DNA of 64,000 nt, taken from the NCBI RefSeq assembly GCF_000971985.1, contig NZ_LAQQ01000002.1, positions 744,001 through 808,000 of the forward strand, read 5' to 3'. Below the pieces are notes generated by a model. The model was not told the origin of the DNA and searched no databases. It saw only the letters and a list, made by a program, of their open reading frames with translations. Below are positions 1 to 9,089 of the stretch, piece by piece; the first letter of the stretch is position 1; each line of letters starts with the position of its first letter. This stretch comes from Paenibacillus dauci (lineage in GTDB: Bacteria > Bacillota > Bacilli > Paenibacillales > Paenibacillaceae). The position numbers and the translations under genes were made by a program.

Positions 1-206
1 TACTGCCTCAGGTAACGATCAGCGAAATTGACGAGATGATTGCTACTGGTGAAATCTACGGTGGGATGATTCCCAAAGTAAAAGCAGCGATTGCTTGCAT
101 TCAGGGAGATGTCCAGCAGGTCATTATTGTAGACGGCAGTGAACCACAGATACTCAGTCGAGTACTCCAGGGTGATCCCGTGGGGACACGTATTGTTCGT
201 AAATAA
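1..206 (+). CDS. argB: Acetylglutamate kinase, C-terminal fragment
   Basis: The reading frame enters at base 3 and ends at TAA 204-206, giving 67 residues. They match the C-terminal end of acetylglutamate kinase: GGMIPKVKAA (substrate/ATP lobe) followed by QVIIVDG and a closing GDPVGTRIV, the usual family ending. ArgB phosphorylates N-acetylglutamate in the cytoplasm, the second step of arginine synthesis. The 5' part lies outside the window. It is followed 76 bases later by argD in the same orientation, so it belongs to the arginine operon that continues to argH. The family call rests on the conserved tail only, but the motif and context agree. Confidence 0.9.
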   Translation, partial: LPQVTISEIDEMIATGEIYGGMIPKVKAAIACIQGDVQQVIIVDGSEPQILSRVLQGDPVGTRIVRK

Positions 207-282
207 ACAATCATCAGCAGATGATTCCAATAGCAAACCAATTACGACAGCACCAACTACCAATTAGAGGAGCGTGATCCAT

Positions 283-1524
283 ATGGCTAATCCGGCAAAC
301 AACCAGCAGCAATCACAACCGAACGAGGAAAGTGCATTATTCCCGACGTATGCAAGATATCCGATTGCTTTTGCAAAAGGACAAGGCAGCTACCTGTGGG
401 ACGTAAACGGTAAAAAGTATCTGGACTTTATGTGCGGACTGGGCGTAACCAATCTGGGTCATGCTCCGACAGCGGTAGCCGATAAGCTCAAACAGCAGCT
501 GGATGAGCTGTGGCATACATCTAATCTGTTCGAAATTCCCAATCAGGAAAAAGCAGCACAGCTGCTGACTTCCATGACTTCCGGCGATGCTGTGTTCTTC
601 TGTAACAGCGGCGCCGAAGCCAATGAAGCAGCGATCAAGCTGGCACGCAAATATCAGCAAAAGGTAAAAGGTGCAGAACGCTACGAAATCATTACCTTTA
701 ACCAATCATTCCATGGACGTACGCTGGCTACACTGACAGCGACCGGGCAAGACAAGGTCAAAGAAGGATTCCATCCTCTGCCGGCTGGCTTTGTTACGGT
801 ACCGCTGAATGATCTGGAAGCACTCCAAACGGCGATCGGACCGCATACGGCAGCGGTAATGCTGGAAATGATCCAGGCGGAAGGCGGCGTACATCCGGCT
901 AAAACGGAGTATGTACAGGCTGTAGCCGAATTGTGCAAGCAGCATGGACTGCTGCTCATCATCGATGAGATTCAGACGGGTATGGGGCGGACAGGGAAAC
1001 TGCTTTCCTTTGAACATTACGGTATTGAGCCGGATATTTTCACGCTGGCGAAAGGCCTGGCGAGCGGCTTCCCGGTTGGCGCGATGGTCGGCAAAGCGTA
1101 TCTCAAAGAGGCGTTTACGGCAGGCAGTCACGGCTCTACCTTTGGCGGTACACCACTGGCAACTGCAGCAGTGATTGCGACGCTGGAGACGATGCAGGAA
1201 CAGAATGTAGTCGAGCATGCAGCCCAAATGGGCGAGTATCTGATGCAGCAGCTGCATGACAAGCTATCCGGTCATTCCTTTGTCAAAGAAATCCGCGGCA
1301 AAGGTCTGATGATCGGGATCGAATGTACATCATCGGTGAACGAGATGATTATGGCTGGACAGGAAAAAGGACTGCTGTTCGTCAATGCAGGCCCAAATGT
1401 GATTCGTCTGCTGCCAAACCTGCTGATTACGAAGCAGGAGATTGATCAGGCGGTGCAGATTGTGAGCGATATTATTCATGAATATGCTCCGGTAGCCAGC
1501 GCATCCGGACCAAGCGGCGTATAA
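283..1524 (+). CDS. argD: Acetylornithine aminotransferase
   Basis: Cytoplasmic PLP enzyme that converts N-acetylglutamate semialdehyde to N-acetylornithine with glutamate as amino donor. Class III aminotransferase features are visible: the PLP phosphate region NSGAEANEAAIKLAR, the DEIQTGMGRTGK segment, and the Schiff-base lysine in LAKGLASGFP near residue 257. I chose ATG 283 because AGAGGAG at 266-272 lies 10 bases before it; an in-frame GTG at 274 is too close to that ribosome site. The protein has 413 residues, slightly longer than many ArgD proteins because of a polar N-terminus and a short C-terminal tail. It lies between argB and argF, which favours ArgD over the related ornithine or GABA aminotransferases. 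Confidence 0.95.
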   Translation: MANPANNQQQSQPNEESALFPTYARYPIAFAKGQGSYLWDVNGKKYLDFMCGLGVTNLGHAPTAVADKLKQQLDELWHTSNLFEIPNQEKAAQLLTSMTSGDAVFFCNSGAEANEAAIKLARKYQQKVKGAERYEIITFNQSFHGRTLATLTATGQDKVKEGFHPLPAGFVTVPLNDLEALQTAIGPHTAAVMLEMIQAEGGVHPAKTEYVQAVAELCKQHGLLLIIDEIQTGMGRTGKLLSFEHYGIEPDIFTLAKGLASGFPVGAMVGKAYLKEAFTAGSHGSTFGGTPLATAAVIATLETMQEQNVVEHAAQMGEYLMQQLHDKLSGHSFVKEIRGKGLMIGIECTSSVNEMIMAGQEKGLLFVNAGPNVIRLLPNLLITKQEIDQAVQIVSDIIHEYAPVASASGPSGV

Positions 1525-1567
1525 ATAGCAAGACAGGGATCATATCCGACAAGGGGGAAAAGAGAGT

Positions 1568-2533
1568 ATGGCAGATGCAGCACAGCAGAACCAACTGGAA
1601 CTGAGTCATTTCAAAGGCAAGGATTTTGTGGAACTCAGTGATTATACGGCAGAAGAAATCAACTTTCTGATCGAACTGGCGATTGAGCTGAAGCGCAAGC
1701 AAAAAGCAGGAGAAAGCTATCGTCCGCTTGAAGGAAAGACGGTAGGACTGATTTTTGAGAAATCTTCGACACGTACGCGGGTTTCCTTTGAAGTAGGTAC
1801 TTATCAGTTGGGCGGACATGCCCTGTTCCTCAGCAAAAATGATATCCAGATGGGACGCGGTGAGACCATTGCCGATACAGCGCGTGTTATGTCACGTTAT
1901 CTGGATGGTATCATGATCCGTACTTTCGGGCATGAGAATGTAACGGAACTTGCAAAATATGCAGATATTCCGGTAATTAATGGACTGAGTGATTTGGGTC
2001 ATCCTTGTCAGGTGCTGGCAGACTTCCAGACGATCGTAGAGCAAAAGGGCAAGCTGAAAGGGCTCAAACTGGCTTACATCGGCGATGGCAACAATATGGC
2101 ACATTCCCTGATGATCGGCGGCGCACGAGTCGGCCTGGACGTGTATGTAGCGAGTCCGGAAGGGTATGAACCTGATCCTGCTGTGATCAAGCAGTGCGAG
2201 CAGCTGGCAGCCGAGAGCGGAGCGACGATCAAGGTAGTACGCGATCCGCAGGAAGCTGTTCAGGATGCGGATGTTATCTATACCGATGTATGGGCCAGCA
2301 TGGGCTTCGAGGAAGAACAGAAGATCCGTGAAAAGGCATTTGCGGCATATCAGGTAAACGAAGCACTCGTTAGCTATGCCAAGCCGGATTATATTTTCCT
2401 GCACTGCCTGCCGGCTCATCGTGGTGAAGAAGTGAGTGCAGGTGTAATCGATGGACCGAACAGCGTCATTTTCGATGAAGCAGAGAATCGTCTGCATGCA
2501 CAAAAAGCCATTATGGCTGCACTGATCGGCTAA
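1568..2533 (+). CDS. argF: Ornithine carbamoyltransferase
   Basis: Transfers the carbamoyl group from carbamoyl phosphate to ornithine to make citrulline. The 321-residue protein carries the carbamoyl-phosphate motif SSTRTR (in FEKSSTRTRVSFE), the DLGHPCQVLAD segment, and the ornithine-binding HCLPAHRGEE near the C-terminus. These are the diagnostic OTC motifs and separate it from aspartate carbamoyltransferase. A purine-rich AAGGGGGAAA precedes ATG 1568. It sits 43 bases after argD and 57 bases before argG in one strand-consistent operon. The arcABC-type catabolic context is absent, which supports a biosynthetic role. Confidence 0.96.
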   Translation: MADAAQQNQLELSHFKGKDFVELSDYTAEEINFLIELAIELKRKQKAGESYRPLEGKTVGLIFEKSSTRTRVSFEVGTYQLGGHALFLSKNDIQMGRGETIADTARVMSRYLDGIMIRTFGHENVTELAKYADIPVINGLSDLGHPCQVLADFQTIVEQKGKLKGLKLAYIGDGNNMAHSLMIGGARVGLDVYVASPEGYEPDPAVIKQCEQLAAESGATIKVVRDPQEAVQDADVIYTDVWASMGFEEEQKIREKAFAAYQVNEALVSYAKPDYIFLHCLPAHRGEEVSAGVIDGPNSVIFDEAENRLHAQKAIMAALIG

Positions 2534-2590
2534 AAACAAATAAACAGATAAACAAATACAAAGTGAATCAGTAACTGGAGGAACCTACTT

Positions 2591-3844
2591 ATGGCTAAAG
2601 ATAAAATCGTACTCGCTTATTCCGGAGGTCTGGATACATCAATCATTCTGAAATGGCTCAAAGAAACCTATGATGCCGAAATTATTACCTTTACAGCCGA
2701 TATCGGACAAGCGGACGAACTGGACGGTTTGGAAGAAAAAGCACTGGCTACCGGTGCATCCAAAGTCTACATCGACGATCTGCGTGCGGAATTCGCCGAA
2801 GATTTCATCTATCCGATGTTCCAGGCAGGCGCGCTGTATGAAGGACAGTACCTGCTCGGTACGAGTATTGCACGTCCGCTGATTGCCAAGCGTATGGTCG
2901 AGATTGCCCGTGCAGAGGGAGCGATCGCTATCGCTCACGGCGCCACCGGCAAAGGAAACGATCAGGTGCGCTTTGAACTGAATGCCGCTGCACTCGCACC
3001 GGAGATTCAGGTTATCGCTCCATGGCGTCTGGAGAAGTTCCGCGAAGACTTCCCAGGACGTGCCGAGATGATCGCTTATGCGGAATCCCATGGTATTCCT
3101 GTAACAGCTTCTGCGGCGAAGCCGTACTCGACCGACCGCAACCTGCTGCATATCAGCTATGAGAGCGGTGTGCTGGAAGATCCGGACTTTGATGCAAGTG
3201 CAGAGAGCAACAAGGATATGTTCGTACTCAGCGTATCCCCGGAGGATGCACCCGATCAGCCGGAAATGCTGGAACTGCAATTTGAAAAAGGAAATTGTAT
3301 CGCGCTGAATGGCCAGTCCATGACACCGCTGGAAGTGATGGAGAAGCTCAATGAGCTGGGCGGCAAGCACGGTATCGGTCGTGTCGATATGGTAGAGAAC
3401 CGCTTTGTCGGCATGAAGAGCCGCGGCGTATATGAGACACCGGGCGGTACCATCCTGTTCACTGCTCATCGCAAAATGGAGTCCCTGACGATGGACCGCG
3501 AAGTGATGAGTCTGCGCGACTCGCTGATTACCCGTTATGCAAATCTGGTCTACAATGGATTCTGGTTCGCTCCGGAGCGTCTGGCGCTTCAGGCACTTGT
3601 AACCGAGAGCCAGAAGAACATCACCGGTACTGTCAAAGTCAAACTGTACAAAGGCAATATCATCGCGGCAGGACTGAGCAGTCCGGTCAGCCTGTACAAC
3701 CCGGATATTGCTACGATGGAAGCCGATCCGACCAATGCCTATGATCAGGGCGATGCGGCAGGATTTATCCAGCTGAACGCACTGCGTCTCAAGGTAAATG
3801 CAGGTGTACAGCAGGCAGCAGCACAAGCCAAACAGGGAGTGTGA
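2591..3844 (+). CDS. argG: Argininosuccinate synthase
   Basis: Joins citrulline and aspartate with ATP to form argininosuccinate. The protein is 417 residues, a standard length for the family. The N-type ATP pyrophosphatase P-loop AYSGGLDTS is at residues about 9-17, followed by the [14 protein letters not shown] block. ATG 2591 is preceded by CTGGAGGAACC. The end of the gene is tightly linked to argH: the TGA stop at 3842-3844 overlaps a GTG that could start argH, and the better argH ATG is only 9 bases downstream, which suggests coupled translation. Confidence 0.97.
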   Translation: MAKDKIVLAYSGGLDTSIILKWLKETYDAEIITFTADIGQADELDGLEEKALATGASKVYIDDLRAEFAEDFIYPMFQAGALYEGQYLLGTSIARPLIAKRMVEIARAEGAIAIAHGATGKGNDQVRFELNAAALAPEIQVIAPWRLEKFREDFPGRAEMIAYAESHGIPVTASAAKPYSTDRNLLHISYESGVLEDPDFDASAESNKDMFVLSVSPEDAPDQPEMLELQFEKGNCIALNGQSMTPLEVMEKLNELGGKHGIGRVDMVENRFVGMKSRGVYETPGGTILFTAHRKMESLTMDREVMSLRDSLITRYANLVYNGFWFAPERLALQALVTESQKNITGTVKVKLYKGNIIAAGLSSPVSLYNPDIATMEADPTNAYDQGDAAGFIQLNALRLKVNAGVQQAAAQAKQGV

Positions 3845-3852
3845 CCAACAGC

Positions 3853-5256
3853 ATGAGCAAACTATGGGGCGGACGTTTTACCAAGCAAACCAACCATCTG
3901 GTGGAGGAGTACACAGCCTCTATCCATTTCGATAAAGCACTCGCAGAAGAAGATATCCAGGGCAGTCTCGCTCATGTCACCATGCTGGGCAAATGCGGCA
4001 TCGTACCTGCAGAAGATGTAGAGACGATCAAAGCCGGTCTGAACAAAGTATTATCCAAGATCCAGGCGGGAGAAGTGCAATTCTCCGTCTCGGATGAAGA
4101 TATCCATATGAATATTGAAAAGCATCTGATTGAGGAAATTGGCGCTGTCGGCGGCAAGCTGCATACCGGCCGCAGCCGTAATGATCAGGTAGCAACCGAT
4201 ATGCATCTGTATCTGCGCAAACGGGTCGTCGAGCTGGTCGGACTGCTGCATGCACTGCAGGAATCCCTGATCACCCAGGCGAAAAGCAATATGGATACGA
4301 TCGTGCCGGGCTACACGCATCTGCAGCGTGCCCAGCCGATCTTGTTCCCTCATCATCTGATGGCTTATGTGTCCATGTTCGAACGGGATATTGACCGTCT
4401 CAAGGACAGCTACAAGCGTATCAACGTACTGCCGCTCGGAGCAGGTGCGCTCGCCGGGACCACATTCCCGATCGATCGTCATTTTGTTGCCGAACAGCTC
4501 GGATTTGATGCCGTGTATGAAAACAGTCTGGATGCGGTCAGCGATCGCGACTTTATCGTCGAGTTCCTGTCCGGCGCCTCGCTGATCATGACCCATCTGT
4601 CCCGCCTGAGTGAAGAACTGGTACTGTGGAGCAGCACCGAGTTCAACTTTGTGGAATTGGACGATGCATTCTGCACAGGCAGCAGCATTATGCCGCAGAA
4701 GAAAAATCCGGATGTCGCCGAGCTGGTACGCGGCAAAACCGGACGGGTATATGGCAATCTGATCGGTCTGCTGACCGTGCTCAAGTCCCTGCCGCTCGCT
4801 TACAACAAGGATATGCAGGAAGACAAAGAAGGCATGTTCGATACCGTAGCAACGCTGGAAGGTGCTTTGCAGCTGTTCGCACCGATGATAGCGACGATGA
4901 AAGTTAATACCGGCCGAATGCGTGAAGCGGTCAACAAGGACTTTTCCAATGCGACTGATATTGCGGATTTCCTCGTAGGTAAAGGTCTGCCTTTCCGTCA
5001 AGCCCATGAAGTTATCGGCAAAACGGTGCTGTACTGCATCCAGGAAGGCAAGTACCTGCTTGATCTGACACTGGACGAATTCCAGAACTTCTCACCACTA
5101 TTCGACGATACGATCTATCAGGTGCTGCAGCCGGAGACGGTTGTTAATGCCCGTAATGTATATGGCGGTACAGCGACTGTACAGGTAGAGCAGGCGATCG
5201 AACGTGCCGGAGGCAAACTCCAGCATACCGTGCAATGGCTGGAGCAGCATAGCTGA
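3853..5256 (+). CDS. argH: Argininosuccinate lyase
   Basis: Cleaves argininosuccinate into arginine and fumarate, the last step of the pathway. The protein belongs to the fumarase/aspartase superfamily; its signature [12 protein letters not shown] (near residues 276-287) contains the catalytic serine loop. I start it at ATG 3853 because [11 protein letters not shown] is the canonical ArgH N-terminus and GGGAG 3835-3839 lies 13 bases upstream. A GTG at 3841, overlapping the argG stop, is an alternative that would add four residues. At about 467 residues it has full family length. It is the last gene of the arginine operon and is followed by a double hairpin. Confidence 0.96.
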   Translation: MSKLWGGRFTKQTNHLVEEYTASIHFDKALAEEDIQGSLAHVTMLGKCGIVPAEDVETIKAGLNKVLSKIQAGEVQFSVSDEDIHMNIEKHLIEEIGAVGGKLHTGRSRNDQVATDMHLYLRKRVVELVGLLHALQESLITQAKSNMDTIVPGYTHLQRAQPILFPHHLMAYVSMFERDIDRLKDSYKRINVLPLGAGALAGTTFPIDRHFVAEQLGFDAVYENSLDAVSDRDFIVEFLSGASLIMTHLSRLSEELVLWSSTEFNFVELDDAFCTGSSIMPQKKNPDVAELVRGKTGRVYGNLIGLLTVLKSLPLAYNKDMQEDKEGMFDTVATLEGALQLFAPMIATMKVNTGRMREAVNKDFSNATDIADFLVGKGLPFRQAHEVIGKTVLYCIQEGKYLLDLTLDEFQNFSPLFDDTIYQVLQPETVVNARNVYGGTATVQVEQAIERAGGKLQHTVQWLEQHS

Positions 5257-5358
5257 TTGGAAGCCGCACAACCGGTGATCGGACTATGGACAGTACGAAT
5301 GGAAAGTACGAATAGAAAGTACTATCAGTTCAAATGAAGACAATCATATACGCAGCAG

Positions 5359-5440
5359 AGTTACCACTCCTCCTATCTAACCGATAGGTGAGTGGTAACT
5401 TCCAAAGCAGCAGTCTCTTCGAGATTGCTGCTTTTTTTCT
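5359..5440 (+). terminator. Double hairpin ending the arg operon
   Basis: Two hairpins in tandem. The first has a perfect 11-bp outer stem (AGTTACCACTC 5359-5369 with GAGTGGTAACT 5390-5400) and an inner stem CCTATC/GATAGG. The second pairs AAAGCAGCAGTCTC (5404-5417) with GAGATTGCTGCTTT (5421-5434), one G-U pair and a 3-base loop, and runs into seven T's. The second is a classical intrinsic terminator. The first has no T-run, so it may protect the mRNA 3' end. Confidence 0.88.
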
Positions 5441-5837
5441 TCCTGATCATAAACGAATGATGGAAGTTCCCTACAGGGGCCTATGCAAAAAGTCATAATT
5501 AGCTGCTCGAAAATAAGAAATTTATATGACATCCCTAGCGAATAATAAGACTATATATCTCGAATAAGATGAATTTTAAAAAGCAAATCGATGATCATTG
5601 TCTTCTGCAACGGAAATAAACAAAAGTCTATCAGGAAAACAACATCCAACTATTCTCTGCCTAGAGCAGCAATCTATAATGTAATGAAAAGAAACACGAA
5701 TGAAAGCAAGTGGGAGTAAGATATACAGAAATTAACAAATCAGAGAGTGGCAGCTGACCATTTTATCTGTGATATCTGTTACAGTAACAGCCAGTACATT
5801 TTCAAATAACTGTAACAAGAAAAAACAGCAAATTGTA
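5441..5837. other. Gene-free stretch before the uxa promoter
   Basis: About 400 AT-rich bases with no open frame that I can support on either strand. The only ordered element I see is an odd palindrome CTGTTAC-A-GTAACAG at 5776-5790, with a related TGTAACA about 25 bases downstream. It lies roughly 50 bases upstream of the uxaC -35 box, so it could be an upstream regulator site, but no family is identifiable. Confidence 0.45.
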
Positions 5838-5890
5838 TTGCGTATTCCCCAAAAACAGCTACAATGAAGTTGTGAATGTTAACGTTAACA
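5838..5890 (+). promoter_or_regulatory. uxaC promoter with cre/LacI-type operator
   Basis: A sigma-A-like promoter can be read as TTGCGT (5838-5843), 16-base spacer, TACAAT (5860-5865), which puts the start of transcription near 5872. The perfect 14-bp palindrome TGTTAACGTTAACA at 5877-5890 follows directly. It fits the classical CcpA cre consensus TGWNANCGNTNWCA at every fixed position and is also the kind of site bound by pathway-specific LacI regulators. A LacI-family gene lies in the same operon. A related half-conserved copy stands before uxaB at 10234-10247. Which regulator binds is not decidable from sequence. Confidence 0.75.
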
Positions 5891-5952
5891 ATTTGAATTC
5901 AGACAGGCGATCATGGGAAGCACCAGCATACATTGCGAAGGGAATGGCGAAC

Positions 5953-7380
5953 ATGGCTAAAACGTTTTTGGATGAGAATTTTCTATTGAACAGCGAGACT
6001 GCAATTCAACTGTATCATCAGACAGCTAAAGATATGCCAATTATTGACTATCATTGCCATTTGAGCCCTCAGGAGATTTTGGAAAATAAAACATTTAAAA
6101 ATATTACCGAGGCTTGGCTGTACGGCGATCACTACAAATGGCGGGTCATGCGCGCCAATGGAATCGAAGAACGTTATATCACCGGAGATGCCGAAGATTA
6201 TGATAAATTCCTGGCATGGGCACGTACGGTACCGCAGCTGATCGGCAACCCGCTGTATCACTGGACCCATCTGGAATTGCAGCGTTTCTTCGGCGTACAT
6301 GAACTGCTGAATGAACAGTCTGCTCCGGCAATCTGGGAAAAGGTAAACCAGCAGTTACAAGGACCGGGATTTGGAGCACGTGATCTGATCACCAAATCCA
6401 AAGTAACTGTAGTCTGCACTACAGATGATCCTGTCGATTCGCTAGAGTACCACGCTCAAATTCGCGAAATCAGCGGATTCGAGACAGCCGTACTGCCAAG
6501 TTTCCGCCCGGACAAGGCGCTGGAAGTCAACCGCGCGACTTTCAAGCCATGGCTGGACAAACTGAGCGAAGTACATGGTTCCGATATACGCAGCTATGAT
6601 GAATTCCTCGCTGCCCTGGAGAAAAGAGTACGCTTCTTCCATGAAGCCGGCGGACGCGTCTCCGATCATGCGATTGATAAAGTGATGTACGCAGATACAA
6701 CAAAGGAAGAAGTCAGCGAGATCTTCACTCGTCTGCTGGAACAGGGACAGGTGAGCCCGGAAGAAGAAGCCAAGCATAAGAGCTATACACTGGTCTTTCT
6801 GAGCAGCCTGTATGCGGAATTGGGCTGGGCAATGCAACTGCATATTCACGCTCTGCGCAACAACAATTCAGTTGCTTTTGCCAAACTGGGACCGGACACC
6901 GGTTATGATTCCATCAATGATGGGGTAATTGCCCAGCCGCTGGTCTCCCTGCTGGATGCGATGGAGAATGCCGGCGGATTGCCGAAAACAATCCTCTATT
7001 CCCTGAATCCGAATGACTATCATGTACTGGCAAGTGCAGCGGGTAGCTTCCAGGGTGGAGGCGTTCCAGGCAAAATTCAGTTCGGTACTTCATGGTGGTA
7101 CAACGATCATCGTGATGGCATCCGCGAACAGATGCGCATTCTCGGCAATCTGGGTGTACTGTCCCGCTTTGTCGGTATGCTGACCGATTCCCGCAGCTTC
7201 CTCTCATATACCCGGCATGAATATTTCCGCCGTCTGCTCTGTGATCTGCTGGGCAGCTGGGTGGAGAACGGCGAAGCGCCGAATGATCCACAGCTGCTGA
7301 GCAGCCTGGTAGAGGGAATTTGTTACAACAATGCCGAGCAGTATTTTAACTTTCCTGCAGTGGTCAGCAGTCACTCTTGA
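5953..7380 (+). CDS. uxaC: Glucuronate/galacturonate isomerase
   Basis: Cytoplasmic uronate isomerase that converts D-galacturonate to D-tagaturonate (and D-glucuronate to D-fructuronate). The N-terminal metal-binding pair appears in MPIIDYHCHLSPQEI (His33, His35), and the WWYNDHRDG block near the C-terminus is typical of the amidohydrolase-fold UxaC family. I start it at ATG 5953, 9 bases after AAGGGA. The frame stays open upstream to 5833, but that extension would translate through the operator palindrome and has no family match. At 475 residues it has normal length. It is the first gene of an operon with a transporter, regulator, uxaB and uxaA. Confidence 0.95.
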   Translation: MAKTFLDENFLLNSETAIQLYHQTAKDMPIIDYHCHLSPQEILENKTFKNITEAWLYGDHYKWRVMRANGIEERYITGDAEDYDKFLAWARTVPQLIGNPLYHWTHLELQRFFGVHELLNEQSAPAIWEKVNQQLQGPGFGARDLITKSKVTVVCTTDDPVDSLEYHAQIREISGFETAVLPSFRPDKALEVNRATFKPWLDKLSEVHGSDIRSYDEFLAALEKRVRFFHEAGGRVSDHAIDKVMYADTTKEEVSEIFTRLLEQGQVSPEEEAKHKSYTLVFLSSLYAELGWAMQLHIHALRNNNSVAFAKLGPDTGYDSINDGVIAQPLVSLLDAMENAGGLPKTILYSLNPNDYHVLASAAGSFQGGGVPGKIQFGTSWWYNDHRDGIREQMRILGNLGVLSRFVGMLTDSRSFLSYTRHEYFRRLLCDLLGSWVENGEAPNDPQLLSSLVEGICYNNAEQYFNFPAVVSSHS

Positions 7381-7399
7381 TTTAGAAGTCCGGACATTT

Positions 7400-7448
7400 C
7401 TTGCCGGATGCCAGCATATACGCTGGTGTCCGGGCAGAATCCGGCAAG
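7400..7448 (+). repeat. Structured spacer hairpin after uxaC
   Basis: CTTGCCGGAT (7400-7409) pairs perfectly with ATCCGGCAAG (7439-7448), and an inner stem CCAGC (7411-7415)/GCTGG (7422-7426) stacks inside. No T-run follows, so it is more likely an mRNA-stabilising or processing element between uxaC and the transporter than a terminator. Confidence 0.6.
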
Positions 7449-7461
7449 TTCCATTTAACAA

Positions 7462-7477
7462 TGTGAAATATTTCACT
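7462..7477. promoter_or_regulatory. CRP/FNR-type site before the symporter gene
   Basis: TGTGAAATATTTCACT contains the perfect 14-bp palindrome GTGAAATATTTCAC (7463-7476) and matches the CRP/Fnr-family consensus TGTGA-N6-TCACA in nine of ten fixed bases. It lies 27 bases before the transporter start. Fnr proteins of Bacillales use this sequence. No CRP/FNR gene is in the window, so the binding protein is an inference. Confidence 0.5.
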
Positions 7478-7503
7478 AATATCAATTGAAGGAAGTGTTA
7501 CAG

Positions 7504-8895
7504 ATGGGAGCAGCAGCATTAAAGCCTGTACAGGTCGAAGAACAGGCAGCCACAACCAAGATTAGTCTTAAAGAAAAAATATCCTACGGTATGGGCGACT
7601 TTGGAAACGGATTCATGTTTGACCTTGGGCAGCTATATCTATTGAAATTCTTTACGGATGTTGCTGGTATACCGGCGATTGCAGCCGGTGGTATCTTTGC
7701 AGCGAGCAAACTGTTTGCGGCATTCTGTGACCCGATTGTCGGCTCCAGTATTGATTATCGCAAAAATATCGGACCGCGCGGCAAATTCAGACCTTATCTG
7801 ATTATGGGCAGCATCGCACTGGCGATTCTGACAATACTTACCTTTATTTCACCCAATCTGTCGACTTCGGGCAAGCTGATCTATGCATATGCTTCCTATA
7901 TGATCTGGGGCATCGGCTATTCCTTTGTCAATATTCCGTATGGTTCACTGGGCGCAGCCATTACGCAGGATACGGTAGAGCGAGCCTCGCTGTCTTCTTT
8001 CCGCCAGGCCGGTTCGCTGGGTGCACTGTTTGTAACGAGTGTTATCGTCATGCCGATTATCGTGCATTTTGCCAATCCCAAAGTAGGGTATCCTGTTGTT
8101 ATGGGGATTATGTCGCTGATTGGGGTAATCGCTTTCTTCTTCTGTTATAAAGGAACCAAAGAACGGGCTGTGAATCTGGCACCGCCAAGAGAAAAATTAA
8201 CACCATGGCTAATCATTAAAACATTTATCAGCAACAAGCCTCTGCTGGTACTGGTACTGATGACCGTATTTACCATTTCGGCCTACAATATCAAATCTGC
8301 GATGCTGGTATACTTTGCACAGTATAATCTGGGTAACGTGGAATTGATGGCATACATGAACTTTATTATTATCGGGTCTTCCTTTATCGGGGTACTCTTC
8401 CTGCCCAAGCTGGTCAAAAAGTTCGGCAAACGCAATACTGCAATGATTGGTCTGGGTGTCAGCGTCGTCGCAGATACGATTAACTTTCTTGCACCATCCA
8501 ATGTAGTTTTGTTCACAATTCTGGCGAGTATTGCCTTTATCGGGATCAGTATTCCAAACGGGATTACATGGGCATTTGTATCGGATATTATCGATTATGG
8601 AGAATGGGAATCCGGTGAACGCAAAGACGGTATCACCTACTCATTGTTCAACTTCTCCCGCAAGCTGGCCCAATCGTTGGCAGGTACTTTGTCCGGTATT
8701 GGACTTGGACTGGTTGGTTATATTCCGAATGTAGCACAAAGCGCAGGCACACTGCTTGGGATCAAAGGTCTCCTCTGTCTGTATCCGGCGATCGCACTCG
8801 CTATTGCCATGCTGATTATTGGATTCATGTACAAACTTACCGACAGCAAGCACGAAGAGATCGTTGCCGAGCTGAAACTGCGCAATCAGCAGTAG
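7504..8895 (+). CDS. GPH-family sugar/uronide:cation symporter
   Basis: Membrane transporter of the glycoside-pentoside-hexuronide:cation symporter family (MelB/XynP/UidB type), about 463 residues with twelve predicted membrane helices. Family marks include the N-terminal KEKISYGMGDFGNGFMFDLG, the first cytoplasmic loop DPIVGSSIDYRKNIGPRGKFRPY, and the C-terminal block DIIDYGEWESGERKDGI. I start at ATG 7504, after AAGGAAGTG; a TTG at 7486 would add six residues. Lying between uxaC and a LacI regulator, it most likely imports galacturonate or oligogalacturonides with H+ or Na+. The exact substrate is inferred from context only. Confidence 0.85.
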   Translation: MGAAALKPVQVEEQAATTKISLKEKISYGMGDFGNGFMFDLGQLYLLKFFTDVAGIPAIAAGGIFAASKLFAAFCDPIVGSSIDYRKNIGPRGKFRPYLIMGSIALAILTILTFISPNLSTSGKLIYAYASYMIWGIGYSFVNIPYGSLGAAITQDTVERASLSSFRQAGSLGALFVTSVIVMPIIVHFANPKVGYPVVMGIMSLIGVIAFFFCYKGTKERAVNLAPPREKLTPWLIIKTFISNKPLLVLVLMTVFTISAYNIKSAMLVYFAQYNLGNVELMAYMNFIIIGSSFIGVLFLPKLVKKFGKRNTAMIGLGVSVVADTINFLAPSNVVLFTILASIAFIGISIPNGITWAFVSDIIDYGEWESGERKDGITYSLFNFSRKLAQSLAGTLSGIGLGLVGYIPNVAQSAGTLLGIKGLLCLYPAIALAIAMLIIGFMYKLTDSKHEEIVAELKLRNQQ

Positions 8896-9089
8896 AGCAT
8901 CATACCAGGCATTTATAATGCAGCGAGAAAAAGCATAGCGCAGCAAGGCGGTTCTTATTATGGTCAATATGCATAGTATGGTATTCTTAGGGGAAAGCAG
9001 ACGACACTTAAGCGTCTGATCTGTTCGGTATCGTCATTACAGGATGCAGCCGGATCGATACTCAAGTTACGGAAAAGGAAGGTATGCAT

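Noticed and set aside
2639-3826. Long antisense frame of 395 codons opposite argG
   Set aside because: It is a mirror frame of a strongly coding gene, with low-complexity, family-free translation and no ribosome site. The same applies to the other antisense frames opposite argH, uvrA, ctpB and the U32 gene.
5776-5790. TnrA/GlnR site upstream of uxaC
   Set aside because: The palindrome does not fit TGTNA-N7-TNACA spacing; kept only as an unassigned palindrome.
5833-5952. In-frame N-terminal extension of uxaC
   Set aside because: It would translate through the -10 box and the operator palindrome, has no ribosome site, and does not match the UxaC N-terminus.
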